Positions 1-10,709 of a stretch of 64,000 nt of DNA are shown in pieces (position 1 is the first letter of the stretch; each line of letters opens with the position of its first letter). The stretch is from Allacma fusca. Its lineage: Eukaryota; Arthropoda; Collembola; Symphypleona; Sminthuridae. The notes below the pieces were generated by a model. It was given only the letters and a program-made list of their open reading frames with translations. It made no database searches and was not told the origin of the DNA. The translations under genes and the position numbers were made by a program. The DNA lies in the NCBI GenBank assembly GCA_947179485.1, contig OX359246.1:75295508-75359507 (forward strand). Direction: 5' to 3'.

Positions 1-59
1 GCTTCCTATGAACATTTTCTTGCACGCAGCAGTATAAAACCCAATGAAATCGACAATTT

Positions 60-744
60 ATTGGAATCGGAATTCATAAAAAAATATTCGAATGCCTATT
101 CGAATACCCTTGTTTTTATTTGAATCCGATTTTGGATACAAATACCTTTGTGAATTTTTTCCCGATTCCAATATCGATTCGGATTAGTGTTTCTGAACGG
201 TACCAAAACATGGACTCGACCCGACTCGTTTTCCCGAACCGAAAAAAATCCCATTTCTGTTCCCGAAACCGGAACCGATATATTCGAGTCCGGGACATTT
301 TTGCCTTCCCGGAACCGATCCGGAAAATAAAAGCGGTTCCCGAACCGGTTCCGGTTCCTTTCCGAACCGGTAGAAAATATATAGGATTCATTTTCATGGA
401 AGTCAAAATTTTGTCGCGTTTCCAAATGATAGTTGACAGATGCTTGACAAATGCATGTTTCGCGTTTTCATCCAAAACGACAGCTTTAACAAGCCCTTCC
501 CGAACACTTTCGGTTTTAATTTTTGTACCCGAAACCGGACCGAAATGTAACGGTTCTTCGCCCCGTGACCCGAAACCGGACCGAAATTTAACGGTTCTTT
601 AAATCGTTGACCCGAAACCGTACTGGAACCGAAACCGAACCGGAACCTCGGGAATTCCCGATACCGAACAGAAACACTAATTCGGATACCAGAATTTTTT
701 GAATATAATTCCGATTCTAATTCCGATTCGAATTCCCGTCCCTG
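60..744. mobile_element. Non-autonomous hAT-like inverted-repeat element (left end unclear)
   Basis: The right end at 744 reads, on the minus strand, CAGGGACGGGAATTCGAATC. This is a CAGGG-type terminus like that of the outer element at 49786. The interior is built from short repeated words (CGATTCGAAT, CCGAAACCGGA, GGTTCCGG). A region near 172-206 (TTAGTGTTTCTGAACGG) is matched in inverted orientation near 661-695, so the element can fold back. The expected left terminus is not seen; it may be decayed or missing. No transposase is encoded. The frames open across it on both strands come from the repeated words, not from a gene. Confidence 0.55.
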
Positions 745-1000
745 ATGCGAAGTCTTTTGCCCGGGTGTGCCACAGGTAAAAAATAAGTGTACTTAGTTTT
801 ATATTTTTTTAACAAGTGTATCATCATTTATTTCCTTCAAATTTGGACGCAAGAACTTCTTCCCGTGTATTACAAGTATTTATAAGTGACAGAGTGTTGG
901 TCTAACAGTTATTTCAATAGGCTTTACATTTCATTCCTTGTTTATGTAATTCCTGATTATTGATTGAAAAGCTATAATGATTTCATTTCGGACTTTACTA

Positions 1001-1191
1001 CATCTTCCACATTTACATGCTTCCGGCTAAGGGATTACAGGAGGCGCCTAATTCTCCCAGCTTTCTAAAAAGTCAGATGCGTAATGTTTCATTGTATCAT
1101 TCATAGGATTAGCATCTTCCACATTTATATGCCTCCGGCTTATGGATTACAGGAGTCGCCTATTTCTCCCAGCTTTCTAAATGGTCAGATG
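1001..1191. repeat. Tandem duplication in the LINE 3' region, period 112 bp
   Basis: A block at 1001-1079 (CATCTTCCACATTTACATGC ... GTCAGATG) recurs at 1113-1191 with about ten substitutions, separated by 33 unrelated bases. It lies just past the end of the ORF2 tail, where LINEs often carry repeated 3' UTR sequence. Confidence 0.8.
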
Positions 1192-1193
1192 AT

Positions 1194-1913
1194 CTACAAT
1201 CGGATATCAATGGTTTTATCATTAATTTGGAACAAGTGATCTACGCTTGTGCAGTAAAAGATGAATCTGGTTTGACCAAAACTACTCTCATTTAGTTTTC
1301 TGTGATAATCAGTATAGAGAATTTCGAAAAATTTCTGCTTATATCTTGTTAACGGGTTGACATTGAACTTGTAATTATTGATTATAAAATATATTGTTTG
1401 GAACACAATTTGGTGAGCAGCAAAAATGAAATGGTTTAGAACTTTTGAGTCTGTTGGATGTATTCTGTATTTTTGTTTCCACAAATGGTCTTTGAATACT
1501 TTATATTCAATCCACCACCACATATTATCAAAGTATTTACAGAATAAGAAATGAGTTGTTGATGGTTTAACGTTTCGACATAGAGGGCACTCAATACTTT
1601 GTATTAGCCCCATGCTACAAGCAATCTTTGGGGTTAAGATTACACCGTGCCAAACTTTCCAAGTTATTAATTTCTCATAGGTTGTTAAACAATGTTTCAA
1701 ACTAACCCACTTGAACTTGGACATTTTAAAATCTACTTTTGGACTCAGCTTATGAGTATGTATGAGGCACTTGTATGAGAACAATTTGTCTGTGATTTGA
1801 ACGTAATTTGCTATCTCTTGGGTGTCTTGTATTGATAATATGTTAATTTCATGTTTCTGAAAATTAAGTTTCTTGATTTCTAATTTCATTTTGTCGTACC
1901 TTCGTATATTCAC
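1194..1913 (-). pseudogene. LINE ORF2 C-terminal tail with zinc-finger-like motif
   Basis: This 239-codon frame lies just downstream of the RT in LINE orientation. It contains TYEKLITWKVWHGVIL followed by ECPLCRNVKPSTTHFLFC, the CX2C...H...C tail found after the RT of L1/Tx1-group elements. It ends at 1194, beside the 3' tandem duplication. A gap with stops (1914-2149) separates it from the RT frame. Confidence 0.75.
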
Positions 1914-2149
1914 TGCCGTTACAGAGTTTTGGATTAATTTACTTTCGTAAACCTCGTAAATGTAGATAAAGCCTAGCTCCCTCAGGAACCTTCCATTGGA
2001 ACTGTTAACATAACATACATTCTCAATTTCTAGTTTCCTATAAAAATTATCAGAGATTTGGAGAAATCTAATACTAAGCTTGTTGACAACGCTGTGGATA
2101 TTTACGAAGTAGGGATTTAAGTTGCACTTATTTGAGGTGAGAATCTGTT

Positions 2150-3354
2150 TTATTCTTTTTTTGCTTCTCCGAGAAAATAGTTTCCACTTTGTAGGTTAGT
2201 TATTCTTTGTAGAAATCTAGTTTGAAAAATTAATGTTTGGGTTACAGGGTCTTTCACATTTAGACCCCCTTTTTCAAGGGGTGCATAAACAAAGAAGTCT
2301 CGAACCAGTTTCCTAGAATTGCTCCACAAGTATTGTTGTGTCATTTTGGATATTATGTCAAGGAATGTTATGGGGGGATCTAGTGTTTTTAAAGCGTACC
2401 ATATAATGGATAGAACGAATGTATTAAGAATTTGAGATTTTGTGAATGGGTTTGCTTCCGGATATTTACTTGCATAATAGCTGAGTTTATTTCTAGTTTT
2501 GGTTTCCAGAACTTCCCAGTTTTGCATTATGTATGCGGGTGTTCCAATGTGAATTCCGAGAATTTTCTGACCTGCAATATTGAGTGGGAAAGGTATTTTA
2601 GGGTGAGTATTTATCCAACTCCCTAGTAGTAAGGCTGAACATTTTGACCTGTTGAGAATTCCTCCTGAGAATTTTAGGTAAAGAGATGTCTCCGATTCTA
2701 TTATACTAATGTGGTCCCCGTTGTTTATAATGATGTGAGTGTCTTCTGCGTAGGCACTAATAAATGTATTTGGTAAGTATGAGTAAGGACTATGTCCTGC
2801 TTGTTTAAGTTTTTTGTTAAGTCTATTTGAATACGGTTCAGGACTCAAAATGTACAATATAGAAGCAATTGGGTCCCCTTGTTTTATCCCTCGGTTCACC
2901 TGAACAAGCTTTGTTAGATACTTTCCTACTTTAACTATCACAGCACTCATTGTATAAAGTAATTCTATTCGGTCTGTGATGTTACATGGGAATCCGTACT
3001 CTTGGATTAGGCATTTCATATATGGTCTACTCACATTGTCAAATGCGGCCTCTTGATCTAAAGACACAAGTGCTCCACTCTGAGATTCAGTATTAGCGTC
3101 TCTTAGGAAAGTCAAGTTGTCGAATATAGATCGGCCCGCAATATTGCACGTTTGATACCCCCAATAATTTTAGGTAGCATGGGTGCTTTACCATTTTTTA
3201 TAACTAGAGAAAGAACTTTATAGTCTGTGTTACATAGGGTTATTGGCCTCCAGTTATTTAGTTCTTGCGGATTTCCTTTTTTAAATATTAATGAGATACA
3301 CCCCAGCCTAGTCGAAGTTGGTAGCTGCTTCCGTCTCAAACTCTCGTTGCACAA
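2150..3354 (-). pseudogene. LINE ORF2, reverse transcriptase domain
   Basis: Frames 3354-3112 and 3115-2150 carry RT motifs: RLGCISLIFKKGN, NNWRPITLCNTDYKVLS, SLDQEAAFDNVSR (catalytic Asp of motif A), VNRGIKQGDPIASILYIL (motif B), then AYAEDTHIIIN where the catalytic (Y/F)ADD box should be. The second residue of the catalytic Asp pair region is changed (YAED), so the copy would probably be inactive even without its frameshifts. The two frames overlap at 3112-3115, marking one frameshift. Confidence 0.88.
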
Positions 3355-3393
3355 CCACTCTATAATTACCTTATAATGTTTTGTAAATTTCTT

Positions 3394-4734
3394 TTAAAAT
3401 TTGGAGTTTAGCCCGTGGGAGCCAGGACATTTATTATTTTGTAAGTTTTTGATTGCTCGTTCATAGTCTTCCTCTGTGAACGGGGTTTCGGGCACTTTTG
3501 CATCCGCCTCTAATATCTTTGTTAAACCCTGTAGGTAATTGCTTGCACCATCCTGTAACAATTCTGATGGTCTGTATTTCTTCCTATATAATTTTTCAAC
3601 CATGGATAATTTGTTCTGTAAGTTTAGATGTGCAAGTGCAGTTTCTATTGAAATCTCTGCCTTATGATCTGCAATTTTCCCAAGGGCTTCTTTGTGTCTG
3701 GTAATAATAGGTATTGAATCAGCAAATTGTTCATAAAGCTTTCTTGTTTCAGTAATCATAGTAAGTAATTTCGTTTGGTATTTTTTGCACAATCTTGATA
3801 CTGATTGGCTGAAGCTGTTGTTAATGTGTGTCAAAGTGGTTATAGCGCATTCTCTAATATTAATTTTAAACATTTCATAGTCATTTAACGCTTTTGTCTC
3901 AGTTTTTAAGAAATTATTCAAGAGACTTTCAATTTGGTAAATGAAATCCTCATTATTTAGAATGACATTATTCAGCTTCCATAATCCTTTGACAGATGTC
4001 ATTGACGACGAAAGTTGCACTTTCACTTCCACAATAGCATGGTCACTAATAAATGGGATAATGTTGGTTCTATTAACTTTATTCATAATAGCACTCGAGA
4101 TATAGATTCGATCAAGTCTTCCCTGGGGTTTGTGGGTCTGTGTACCTACGTGCGTCATGTCATCTCCATCGGGATGAAGAATTCGACATGCGTCTACCAC
4201 TTTTATGTTTTGTAGAAGGGTTTTCATTGCCACTTGTATGTTTTTCCGTCTTTCAACACTGTTTCGTCTGTCTATAGTTGGTTGATTCACGTAATTCCAA
4301 TCGCCACATAGAACTACAAACTCATTGTTATTGATTGTGAGCAAATCGTGTTGAATGGTTTTAATTACCATTGATGCCTCAGAGTCATTGTGTGGAAGGT
4401 GAACGTTATATATATACACAATGCCTCTATCCATGCTTAATGTTATCCTGACATTTGCTGGTTACTAAAATCTTATTTGCAATCACGTTGTGTGATTTTT
4501 TAATTAGTATAAACGTGCCACTGAACGCTTGAATCTTCGTATTAAAATAAACAGTATAATTTTTTGAGCTTCAAATGAGTGAATTCTAGGATCAAGATTT
4601 GTTTCTTGTATACATAATACAATAGGCTTTATAATATGTAGATATTTGATAAGTTCTCTCCTCTTGTTCACATTAACTATCCCTTGAATATTGTTAGTTT
4701 GAATGTTGAATGTCATTTTAGCAAAACGGGACAT
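3394..4734 (-). pseudogene. LINE ORF2, endonuclease domain and linker
   Basis: Two frames, 4734-4504 and 4434-3394, together give an exonuclease-endonuclease-phosphatase type nuclease. Motifs visible in order are TNNIQGI, IVLCIQETN (metal-binding Glu), YNVHLPHND, VLCGDWNYV (metal-binding Asp and Asn), RLDRIYIS, and ISDHAIVEVKV (catalytic SDH). A linker follows, ending in FTEEDYERAIKNLQNNKCPGSHGL, the usual entry to a LINE RT. A break between 4504 and 4434 separates the frames. The enzyme would nick target DNA for target-primed reverse transcription. Confidence 0.85.
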
Positions 4735-5366
4735 TCTTCGGGATACACTTTATAATTTCCTGCAGTTTGACCCTTACATTTGCGTTTTCGATCATGTTGA
4801 GAAGTTCAAACATGATTTCTTCAAGTAGTGTAGGATGAAGTTTTACTTCAACTGTTTGATCACTATCATAGTCTTGAAGGATTTTAAGTATTTCATCGCA
4901 TTTAAGTGTTGCCCTTCCATTACAGAAATTATGTGATTTCCATGTTGCAAATTGCCAGTTGGTCTCTACTCGTGTATTTGTATTGTCTCTGCTAACTCGT
5001 TTGTAGTTTTTCAGTAAGAATGAAGGGCTGACTAACAGTCTTCGTTTTGTATGTGACACTTGTTTCCATTCTGCATTGGCCTCATCCTTATTTTTTACTT
5101 GGTCTGGGATTATCGGTCTTTCAGTATTTGCCTGTGGGACTTTTTCCATTAATACTTCAGTGGTTTGCTTTAGGGGTTCATTTGGTACTGGAATGGTTAC
5201 TCATACCGGATTGGACGTTGTTGCATCCTGAGATGTTGCTGTTGCAACAGCGTATGTTTTCCTCTCAGATTTTTCTTTGCAGTCTTTACTTACGTGCTTT
5301 GTGCTTTTACATATAAAACATTTGCGTTTTCCGACCTGTGTGACTATTTGATATGCATCCTTATCG
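4718..5366 (-). pseudogene. LINE ORF1 C-terminal part with CCHC zinc knuckle
   Basis: Near 5345-5270 the minus strand encodes KRKCFICKSTKHVSKDC, a CX2CX4HX4C zinc knuckle typical of retrotransposon gag proteins. The frame continues toward the LINE 5'-3' direction but is cut by an in-frame TGA near 5195. The remainder (start 5149, 143 codons) is a charged region without recognised motifs. It overlaps the beginning of the endonuclease frame slightly (4718-4734), as is common for LINE ORF1/ORF2 junctions. Confidence 0.65.
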
Positions 5367-5867
5367 TCATAAATATTTATTGAGCCCGGGAGTCTGGTCC
5401 TTTCTAAAGGACATACTGACTGTTCTTGTAAAGCTGTTTATGTTCTTGAATTTGCCACTTGGCAGGTACAGAGGTTCTATTCTAATCAGTCCTTTTACCG
5501 ATCCGTAGAGAGATAATTCAGCCGCAAGTATCTCGCTTGTAATGAATGGTGGAACATTCATAAGCTTCACTTGCTTGATGGGATTGTAGTACTGCCAGAT
5601 TTGTATGGACCTTTCTTGAACTTCCAATGTACCCAATATTTTAAGTGTGTTTGCAGCCTCTTCATTCTTGAGCCACAGGCCAATGTTCCGACGCACATAC
5701 CCACATGAGTCTATATCGCTTTCTTTGATATGTTTCAGAAGAGCTTCTATGTAATCTTCTATCTGTAAGTCCACATGACCTTGAAAATGAAGCCAAACTT
5801 TTTCAAGTCCGGCCTCCTTTCTGCTTCGTCTTGTGTATCCATTTCCTAACCATTTAGGAAATGTCAC
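5367..5867 (-). pseudogene. LINE ORF1 (gag-like) N-terminal fragment
   Basis: An open frame of 166 codons starts near 5867. It has the look of a LINE gag protein before the zinc knuckle (for example NIGLWLKNEEAANTLKILG, followed by IKQVKLMNVPPFITSEIL). The frame shifts near 5400: the sequence just downstream (SINIYDDKDAYQIV, then the zinc knuckle) continues in another frame. The protein would bind LINE RNA in the ribonucleoprotein. Assignment rests on position upstream of the knuckle and endonuclease and on general resemblance. Confidence 0.6.
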
Positions 5868-5899
5868 TATCCACTTTGAATCTTGCTATTAATTAAGTT

Positions 5900-8800
5900 G
5901 TTATTTAGGGTTACGTTTTATCAATATGTTCACAACACTACCTCAAAAATTGTCGTTCGGGTGATGCCACTCTCTATAATAAACTTTTGAAAGTTCCACT
6001 AGAAATGACCTTGTAATCAGACCTACGAAAAACACGTCCACTTCCTACAAGAGCTTTTCTAAAGTTACAAGAGCTTTTCTAAAGTTTTATATTATTTATT
6101 AATATTTTTAAGTTGTATACAATTTGAAGAATGAAAATATTCATTGGTTATAAAATTCCAATATTAATAGAGGAGCTAGTGGGATTTCTCCTTATAATAT
6201 CAGGGGCATCGAATTTTCTTTTCAGTTATTTGAAAAGCTTGCAGGTGATTTAACAATTAAGTTTATGTGTATAACTCAGAAAATCATATCACAAATAGGA
6301 ACTGAAAATCTGCAATTTGGAAACAATAAGAATTGTGGTACTGCTTTTCATATTGTTGTTTACGGTTTCCTGATTTGAAAAATCATTATTGTTGTCCATA
6401 CTTTATAAGGTTTTATACTAATTTATAGTTTGTAGCACAGGAAAATCATAAAGATTAACTTGAGTCGACTTACAGGTTTTAAATTACTAATTTTATTTTA
6501 TAGCCTTCCTAGTTTAAAATTTAAACTTACGGGGCCCAACATGGACAAAGGTTTGGTTTCTTATATTACGTGCCTAATGTAAGGTTTGTTATGTAAAAAT
6601 TATACTGCGTCATTATAAAATTATTCTTTTCATAACAAGCAAGGTGTTCATGATTCCCACAGGGATTTTCAAAATTTCATCAAAATAGGTTTTCCGTAAT
6701 TGCTCTTAACATGATTCTGCAATATCATTCCTCTACAAACTTAAGTTAGTGCCCACAAAGGAATTGTGCATTTATATTTTTATGTGAGTTTCGAAAATGC
6801 AAGTGAGAAAAATTGCACAGAATTTAATACAAGGTTTTTGAAGCTTCACGTACCCCATTGCTTCTAAAATTTTCCCTTTCTCTGATAAGTGAATATAATG
6901 CTACACTATTTTCGTAACTACACAATACACTTCCACTCAAATACCGAAACGAAATCACGGAATTGTAGCCTTATTTTAACTGGAATTACTAAATGTGCAA
7001 TAAACCAGCACTACTTCAAGTATAATTATCGAAGCATCGATTTACTGCTTTTCTTGTATAATTTATGTAAAAATGTAATTACTTGAAGCAGAACTTCTAG
7101 AACTGGAATTAATTATTAGTAGGAAAAAACAATAACAACAGGAGGTTGAGAAAATCGTTCATGAGGTTTGCACGAACACTTCCAATGACATAGATGGAGT
7201 TACAGATCAAATTTTGGGAAAGTTTTCAGTGGCTTACTATAATAGGATCGAAAAAGGCAAAAAAGTATCAATTTTAAGCAACAGGTGGCTTTCCTTTAGC
7301 ACTTTTTAATTATTTTTATGACTACAATGTACTGCTTACAAAGTACAGAGGATCCAATGGAATAAACGACGTACATAGTACTAAACCAGTCAGAGGGAAA
7401 GGAATTTAGGGGTCGAAATTTTATCTGAGTTATAATTTCAAAACATCCAGGAAATTTTAGCCTCTATTGAAAAATACACATGAAATTGTTTGCAACCTTA
7501 ATACGAGTAATATAGCATATATAAAAGCTTAGAAATAAAATCAAACTATTTTTTGAAATTCAGTGAATTACTTTTAGCAAGGGTCATTATCCCGATACTA
7601 AAATCGGGAAGGTCAAAGGTCAAATGGAATGGGACAAAAGTGCAATACATCCAAACAGAATAAGTTTAAAGTCATGTTTGGCGCAAACTGCCTTTGACCA
7701 GCGTCGTCCAAAACTGGAATTTTTATTGGCACCAAAGCATTGAAATCAGATTTTTGACAATACGGGAATAAATATGTACGTTGTTACTTTTCAACCTCAA
7801 ATTCATAGCGTATTGCAATTTTCAACATAGGCGTTTTGGTTCTATGCTTTTAATAATTAACAGCATATACAGATAGTATGTACCTAAATGGGAGAAATGA
7901 TCATTGGTGTAAAAGGAAGCGTGACTAAATAACTTTGCTCAGAGGGGGAAAATTATGAAACTTTGAAATCGGAATTGCACTACTTGCAATTTAAAACGTA
8001 TGAGAGTGAATGCTTGTGCCAGTGAGACATAGCAGTGTTGTAAATATTCGGCATTTAAATAAATAGCATGTGTTTAAGTCATCATACAAAATAGATTTTC
8101 ACACTTTTGGAGCCTCCAGCAGTGTGAAAAAATACAAGGAGTTTTGTAATTATGAGATGTTGAGGAGACGAAATGGATGCCTGTGCCAATCCCTCCTATC
8201 ATTGTCACCTCTGCCATAATAATATAATTAAGGTTTAGCCCGAGGAGCGTGTGCCACATGATTGCGCTGATAATTTAATTTGATGAAGAGGAAAATTGAA
8301 AGTGACATGTAACTGTCAGCCGTGGCTGGATGCGGACTCCTCGAGGCACTTCTTGTTTATATTCATTAAAATTTATCATCATGATTTGTGCATTTATGAC
8401 TTTCATTTCAAAACCCATCTCATTCCTTCTCCTATTCTCTCCCCATGTCTTATGTGCATTTCAATATGTCCCCATTGTACTTTCCTATTATCGAGTTTTG
8501 CACCCCATTCGTCAAGCTTTGCTAAGTGTCTGCATGAATTCACGAAACAAGTTTCCCGTAATTATTAATTCCCCCGTAGATTTTTATTTTTGGGATGGAC
8601 AACAAACTTGGAAAAGCTTAATAGCCCTGAAGATGTTTATTTCACAAAAAATTATATTATTGTCTGCATAAAAACGGAAATTATGGAATATTTCATGAAA
8701 TCCACAAAATTTTCTCCAGGTCTCCAAACAATCCCAATTTCCACTCAATGTACCAACTTTCTCAAACAATCTAAGCAAAAAGTTTCTTTGTTCGAATGTA

Positions 8801-9415
8801 CTCCAGAAATAATCCGCACATTTGGAACATCTACAAATTTTCTCGGAATTTTCAGAAATGTTTTCTGCCAATGGCGTTAGTTATCAAATCTCAGAAAAAT
8901 GAAAACTGAAATTTTCTCTCAGCATAAATATGATGTGTACCAATAAATAACCTTTGAAACAAACTGTCTTGGAAAATTTCTCCAACGATTCTACGAAAAT
9001 ATTTGCTGTTTCCATAATTCTTAAACTTTGACTGAAATTTCGAAAACATTTTCACCCAAATATTTAGATCAGTAGAAAAACCATCTGTACAAAAAAAAAT
9101 GCGTTTAGACTTTGTGGAGGAATTTGTAGCTAAATTGCAAAAATTTTCCCAAGCCCTATAAATTAGGGAATATTTTTGAGATTTGAAGGGAAAATAGGGT
9201 TGGAGGAATTGTGACGGGGTTCGGAAAAAATTGGAAGATTAGAGCATTATTACTGCAGGAAGGTTTGGTGTATTGTTGATTGGAGGTATTTCTTGATTGG
9301 AAGATTTATGTGCCTGAAGAAGAAAAGACTTGTCCCATTGCTCCAACATGTTGCTCTCAGGTGTTCTCACCTCAGAGACTCTGTTTTTATAGGAAGAGAT
9401 TATTTGAATATATTG
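5900..9415. other. Gene-free AT-rich intergenic DNA
   Basis: No open frame here looks coding and no splice-consistent exon set was found. A perfect 20-bp direct duplication (ACAAGAGCTTTTCTAAAGTT) sits at 6047-6086. No other repeat or RNA gene was recognised. Confidence 0.6.
6047..6086. repeat. Short tandem duplication, 2 x 20 bp
   Basis: ACAAGAGCTTTTCTAAAGTT occurs twice without gap or mismatch. Confidence 0.85.
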
Positions 9416-9451
9416 TGTTGTGTGTGTGTGTGAGTGTGAGTGTGTGTGTGT
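9416..9451. repeat. (GT)n microsatellite, interrupted
   Basis: GT repeats with two GAGT interruptions, 45 bp before the conserved block at 9496. A long (GT)n tract precedes the related block at 37517 in the same way. Confidence 0.85.
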
Positions 9452-9495
9452 ACTTATAATTACATGACGGAGGATATGTGAGAAATGTTGGGCTG

Positions 9496-9525
9496 GGACC
9501 ACATGGCGAGGCCACCCTTCAGTCA
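9496..9525 (+). promoter_or_regulatory. Recurrent non-coding block, CCACCCTTCAGTCA type, copy 1
   Basis: This 30-bp block starts GGACCACATG and ends GCCACCCTTCAGTCA. It matches 37517-37546 at 26 of 30 positions and 34131-34160 more loosely, always with the same internal length. It sits about 13 kb upstream of Pax3/7 gene A, beyond troponin T. Regulatory function is inferred from recurrence at non-coding sites; a low-copy dispersed repeat is the alternative. Confidence 0.45.
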
Positions 9526-10613
9526 TCCTGAGTGGCCGTGTTAAAAAAGAGCCGGCGACTCTTTGAGGTCACTCAAAAGCTGACTGTGATCAAGCGTTTT
9601 TCCCCACATCCCGATTCAAGGGTCAAGTATTGCAACCAAAGGGTGTAAATGCCACAGCATGAGGAACTTCGTACTTGGAGCTTTCCTATATCTCACACTC
9701 TCAGTGTTAGCCAGCAGAAGAGGCATCTCCATCTTGAGCCCGGCTCAAGCTCCTACTACCACCAACCTCTCAGGCATTTCCTATTGATATCATATAACGC
9801 GGGGATAATTTATTCTTAATACGTCTTCCACTTCTTTGTCTTTCCCCCAATAAATTACAGGGAGCTTGACACTTTTCTCCCACCTTTTTTCGGATAATAA
9901 CCAGAGCTTTGACTCCACTACAGTCAGCCCTGTCCATTCGGGAGCCCTTAATTCAGCAAAATCTCTCTTGTAAAAACTCCAACAAAATGTCAACAATTTT
10001 TGGAATCAGAGTGGTCTAACAAAAATTAAGGGCACACACACCGCATTCTCACCCAAATGGTTTGTTCACATGTTACAGAAGCGAGTTTAAAAAATTCTAG
10101 CCTAAATTAAGGTTATTACAGAACTGAGTTCAAAAATCTCCCAAAATTCAAAGTAAAAGAACTAAATCTTTCACTTGATGCATTTGACTGATTGTTTTTA
10201 CAATGTTTTTAGAAATTTTAACAAAATATTTTGCCGAATTTACTCCTGGTTTTGCCAGAAAAAAGACAAAGTTTCACCCATAAATTAGGGGTTTTTACAA
10301 AATTTTAGTATTTAATAAAAAACATTGCTGCTCACAACAATATTGGGAGGGGGGGGAAATTTGGTCTGACCTTCCATTACACATTACGTTTTTGAGCTAT
10401 AGTAATGAGGGAATTGAATTGTAAAGACGCTAGTACTGTATTTTGTAAAGCGCACGTATAAATATAAAGACTATAAGTTAACACATTTTCAAAGAACGGA
10501 CCAGGGGACACATGTATATGGGGACAATTTAAAGGAGCCTAATTAAGAGAAACGATTTGAACTATCTACATATATATGTATGTACATACATGTGAATGTT
10601 TGGAATACCCGGT

Positions 10614-10639
10614 AGAAAATTCGCCATGACGGACACGCT
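10614..10639 (+). promoter_or_regulatory. Recurrent non-coding block, GCCATGACGG type, copy 1
   Basis: A 26-bp block with core GCCATGACGGACACGCT. It is identical to 38567-38592 at 25 of 26 positions and related to 30638-30662. It lies about 1.1 kb after the block at 9496; the right-hand pair shows nearly the same spacing. Function unknown; candidate shared enhancer element. Confidence 0.5.
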
Positions 10640-10691
10640 TCTCAATGCTTATTTGCTCGATGAATGGACGAATGGGATCTCGAAGTGAAGT

Positions 10692-10709
10692 TGCAGATGT
10701 CACGAGCCC
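10692..10709 (+). promoter_or_regulatory. Companion block TGCAGATGTCACGAGCCC, copy 1
   Basis: TGCAGATGTCACGAGCCC follows the block at 10614 by about 50 bp. Its counterpart, TGCAGATGTGTCGCGAGCCC, follows the matching block on the right at 38674-38693 by about 80 bp. Two linked matches make coincidence unlikely. Confidence 0.4.

Larger units (their letters stand above)
1001..5870 (-). mobile_element. Decayed non-LTR retrotransposon (LINE), L1/Tx1-like
   Basis: Read on the minus strand, the order is: gag-like ORF1, CCHC zinc knuckle, apurinic-type endonuclease, reverse transcriptase, then a C-terminal zinc-finger tail and a 3' region with a tandem duplication. This is the standard LINE architecture. 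RT motifs such as NNWRPITLCNTDYKVLS and RGIKQGDP, and the CPLC...H...C tail, resemble the L1/Tx1 group. The element is interrupted by frameshifts and in-frame stops (for example a TGA near 5195 and a frame change near 5400) and the RT active site is altered, so it is inactive. The 5' boundary is set only by the first ORF. No target-site duplication was identified. Confidence 0.85.

Noticed and set aside
120..602. 160-codon plus-strand frame and overlapping minus-strand frames
   Set aside because: Lies wholly inside a transposable element made of repeated CGGTTC/CGAATC words, which keep several frames open.
8296..8880. Overlapping open frames on both strands near 8.3-8.9 kb
   Set aside because: Short, mutually overlapping, without motif or splice context; typical of chance in AT-rich DNA.
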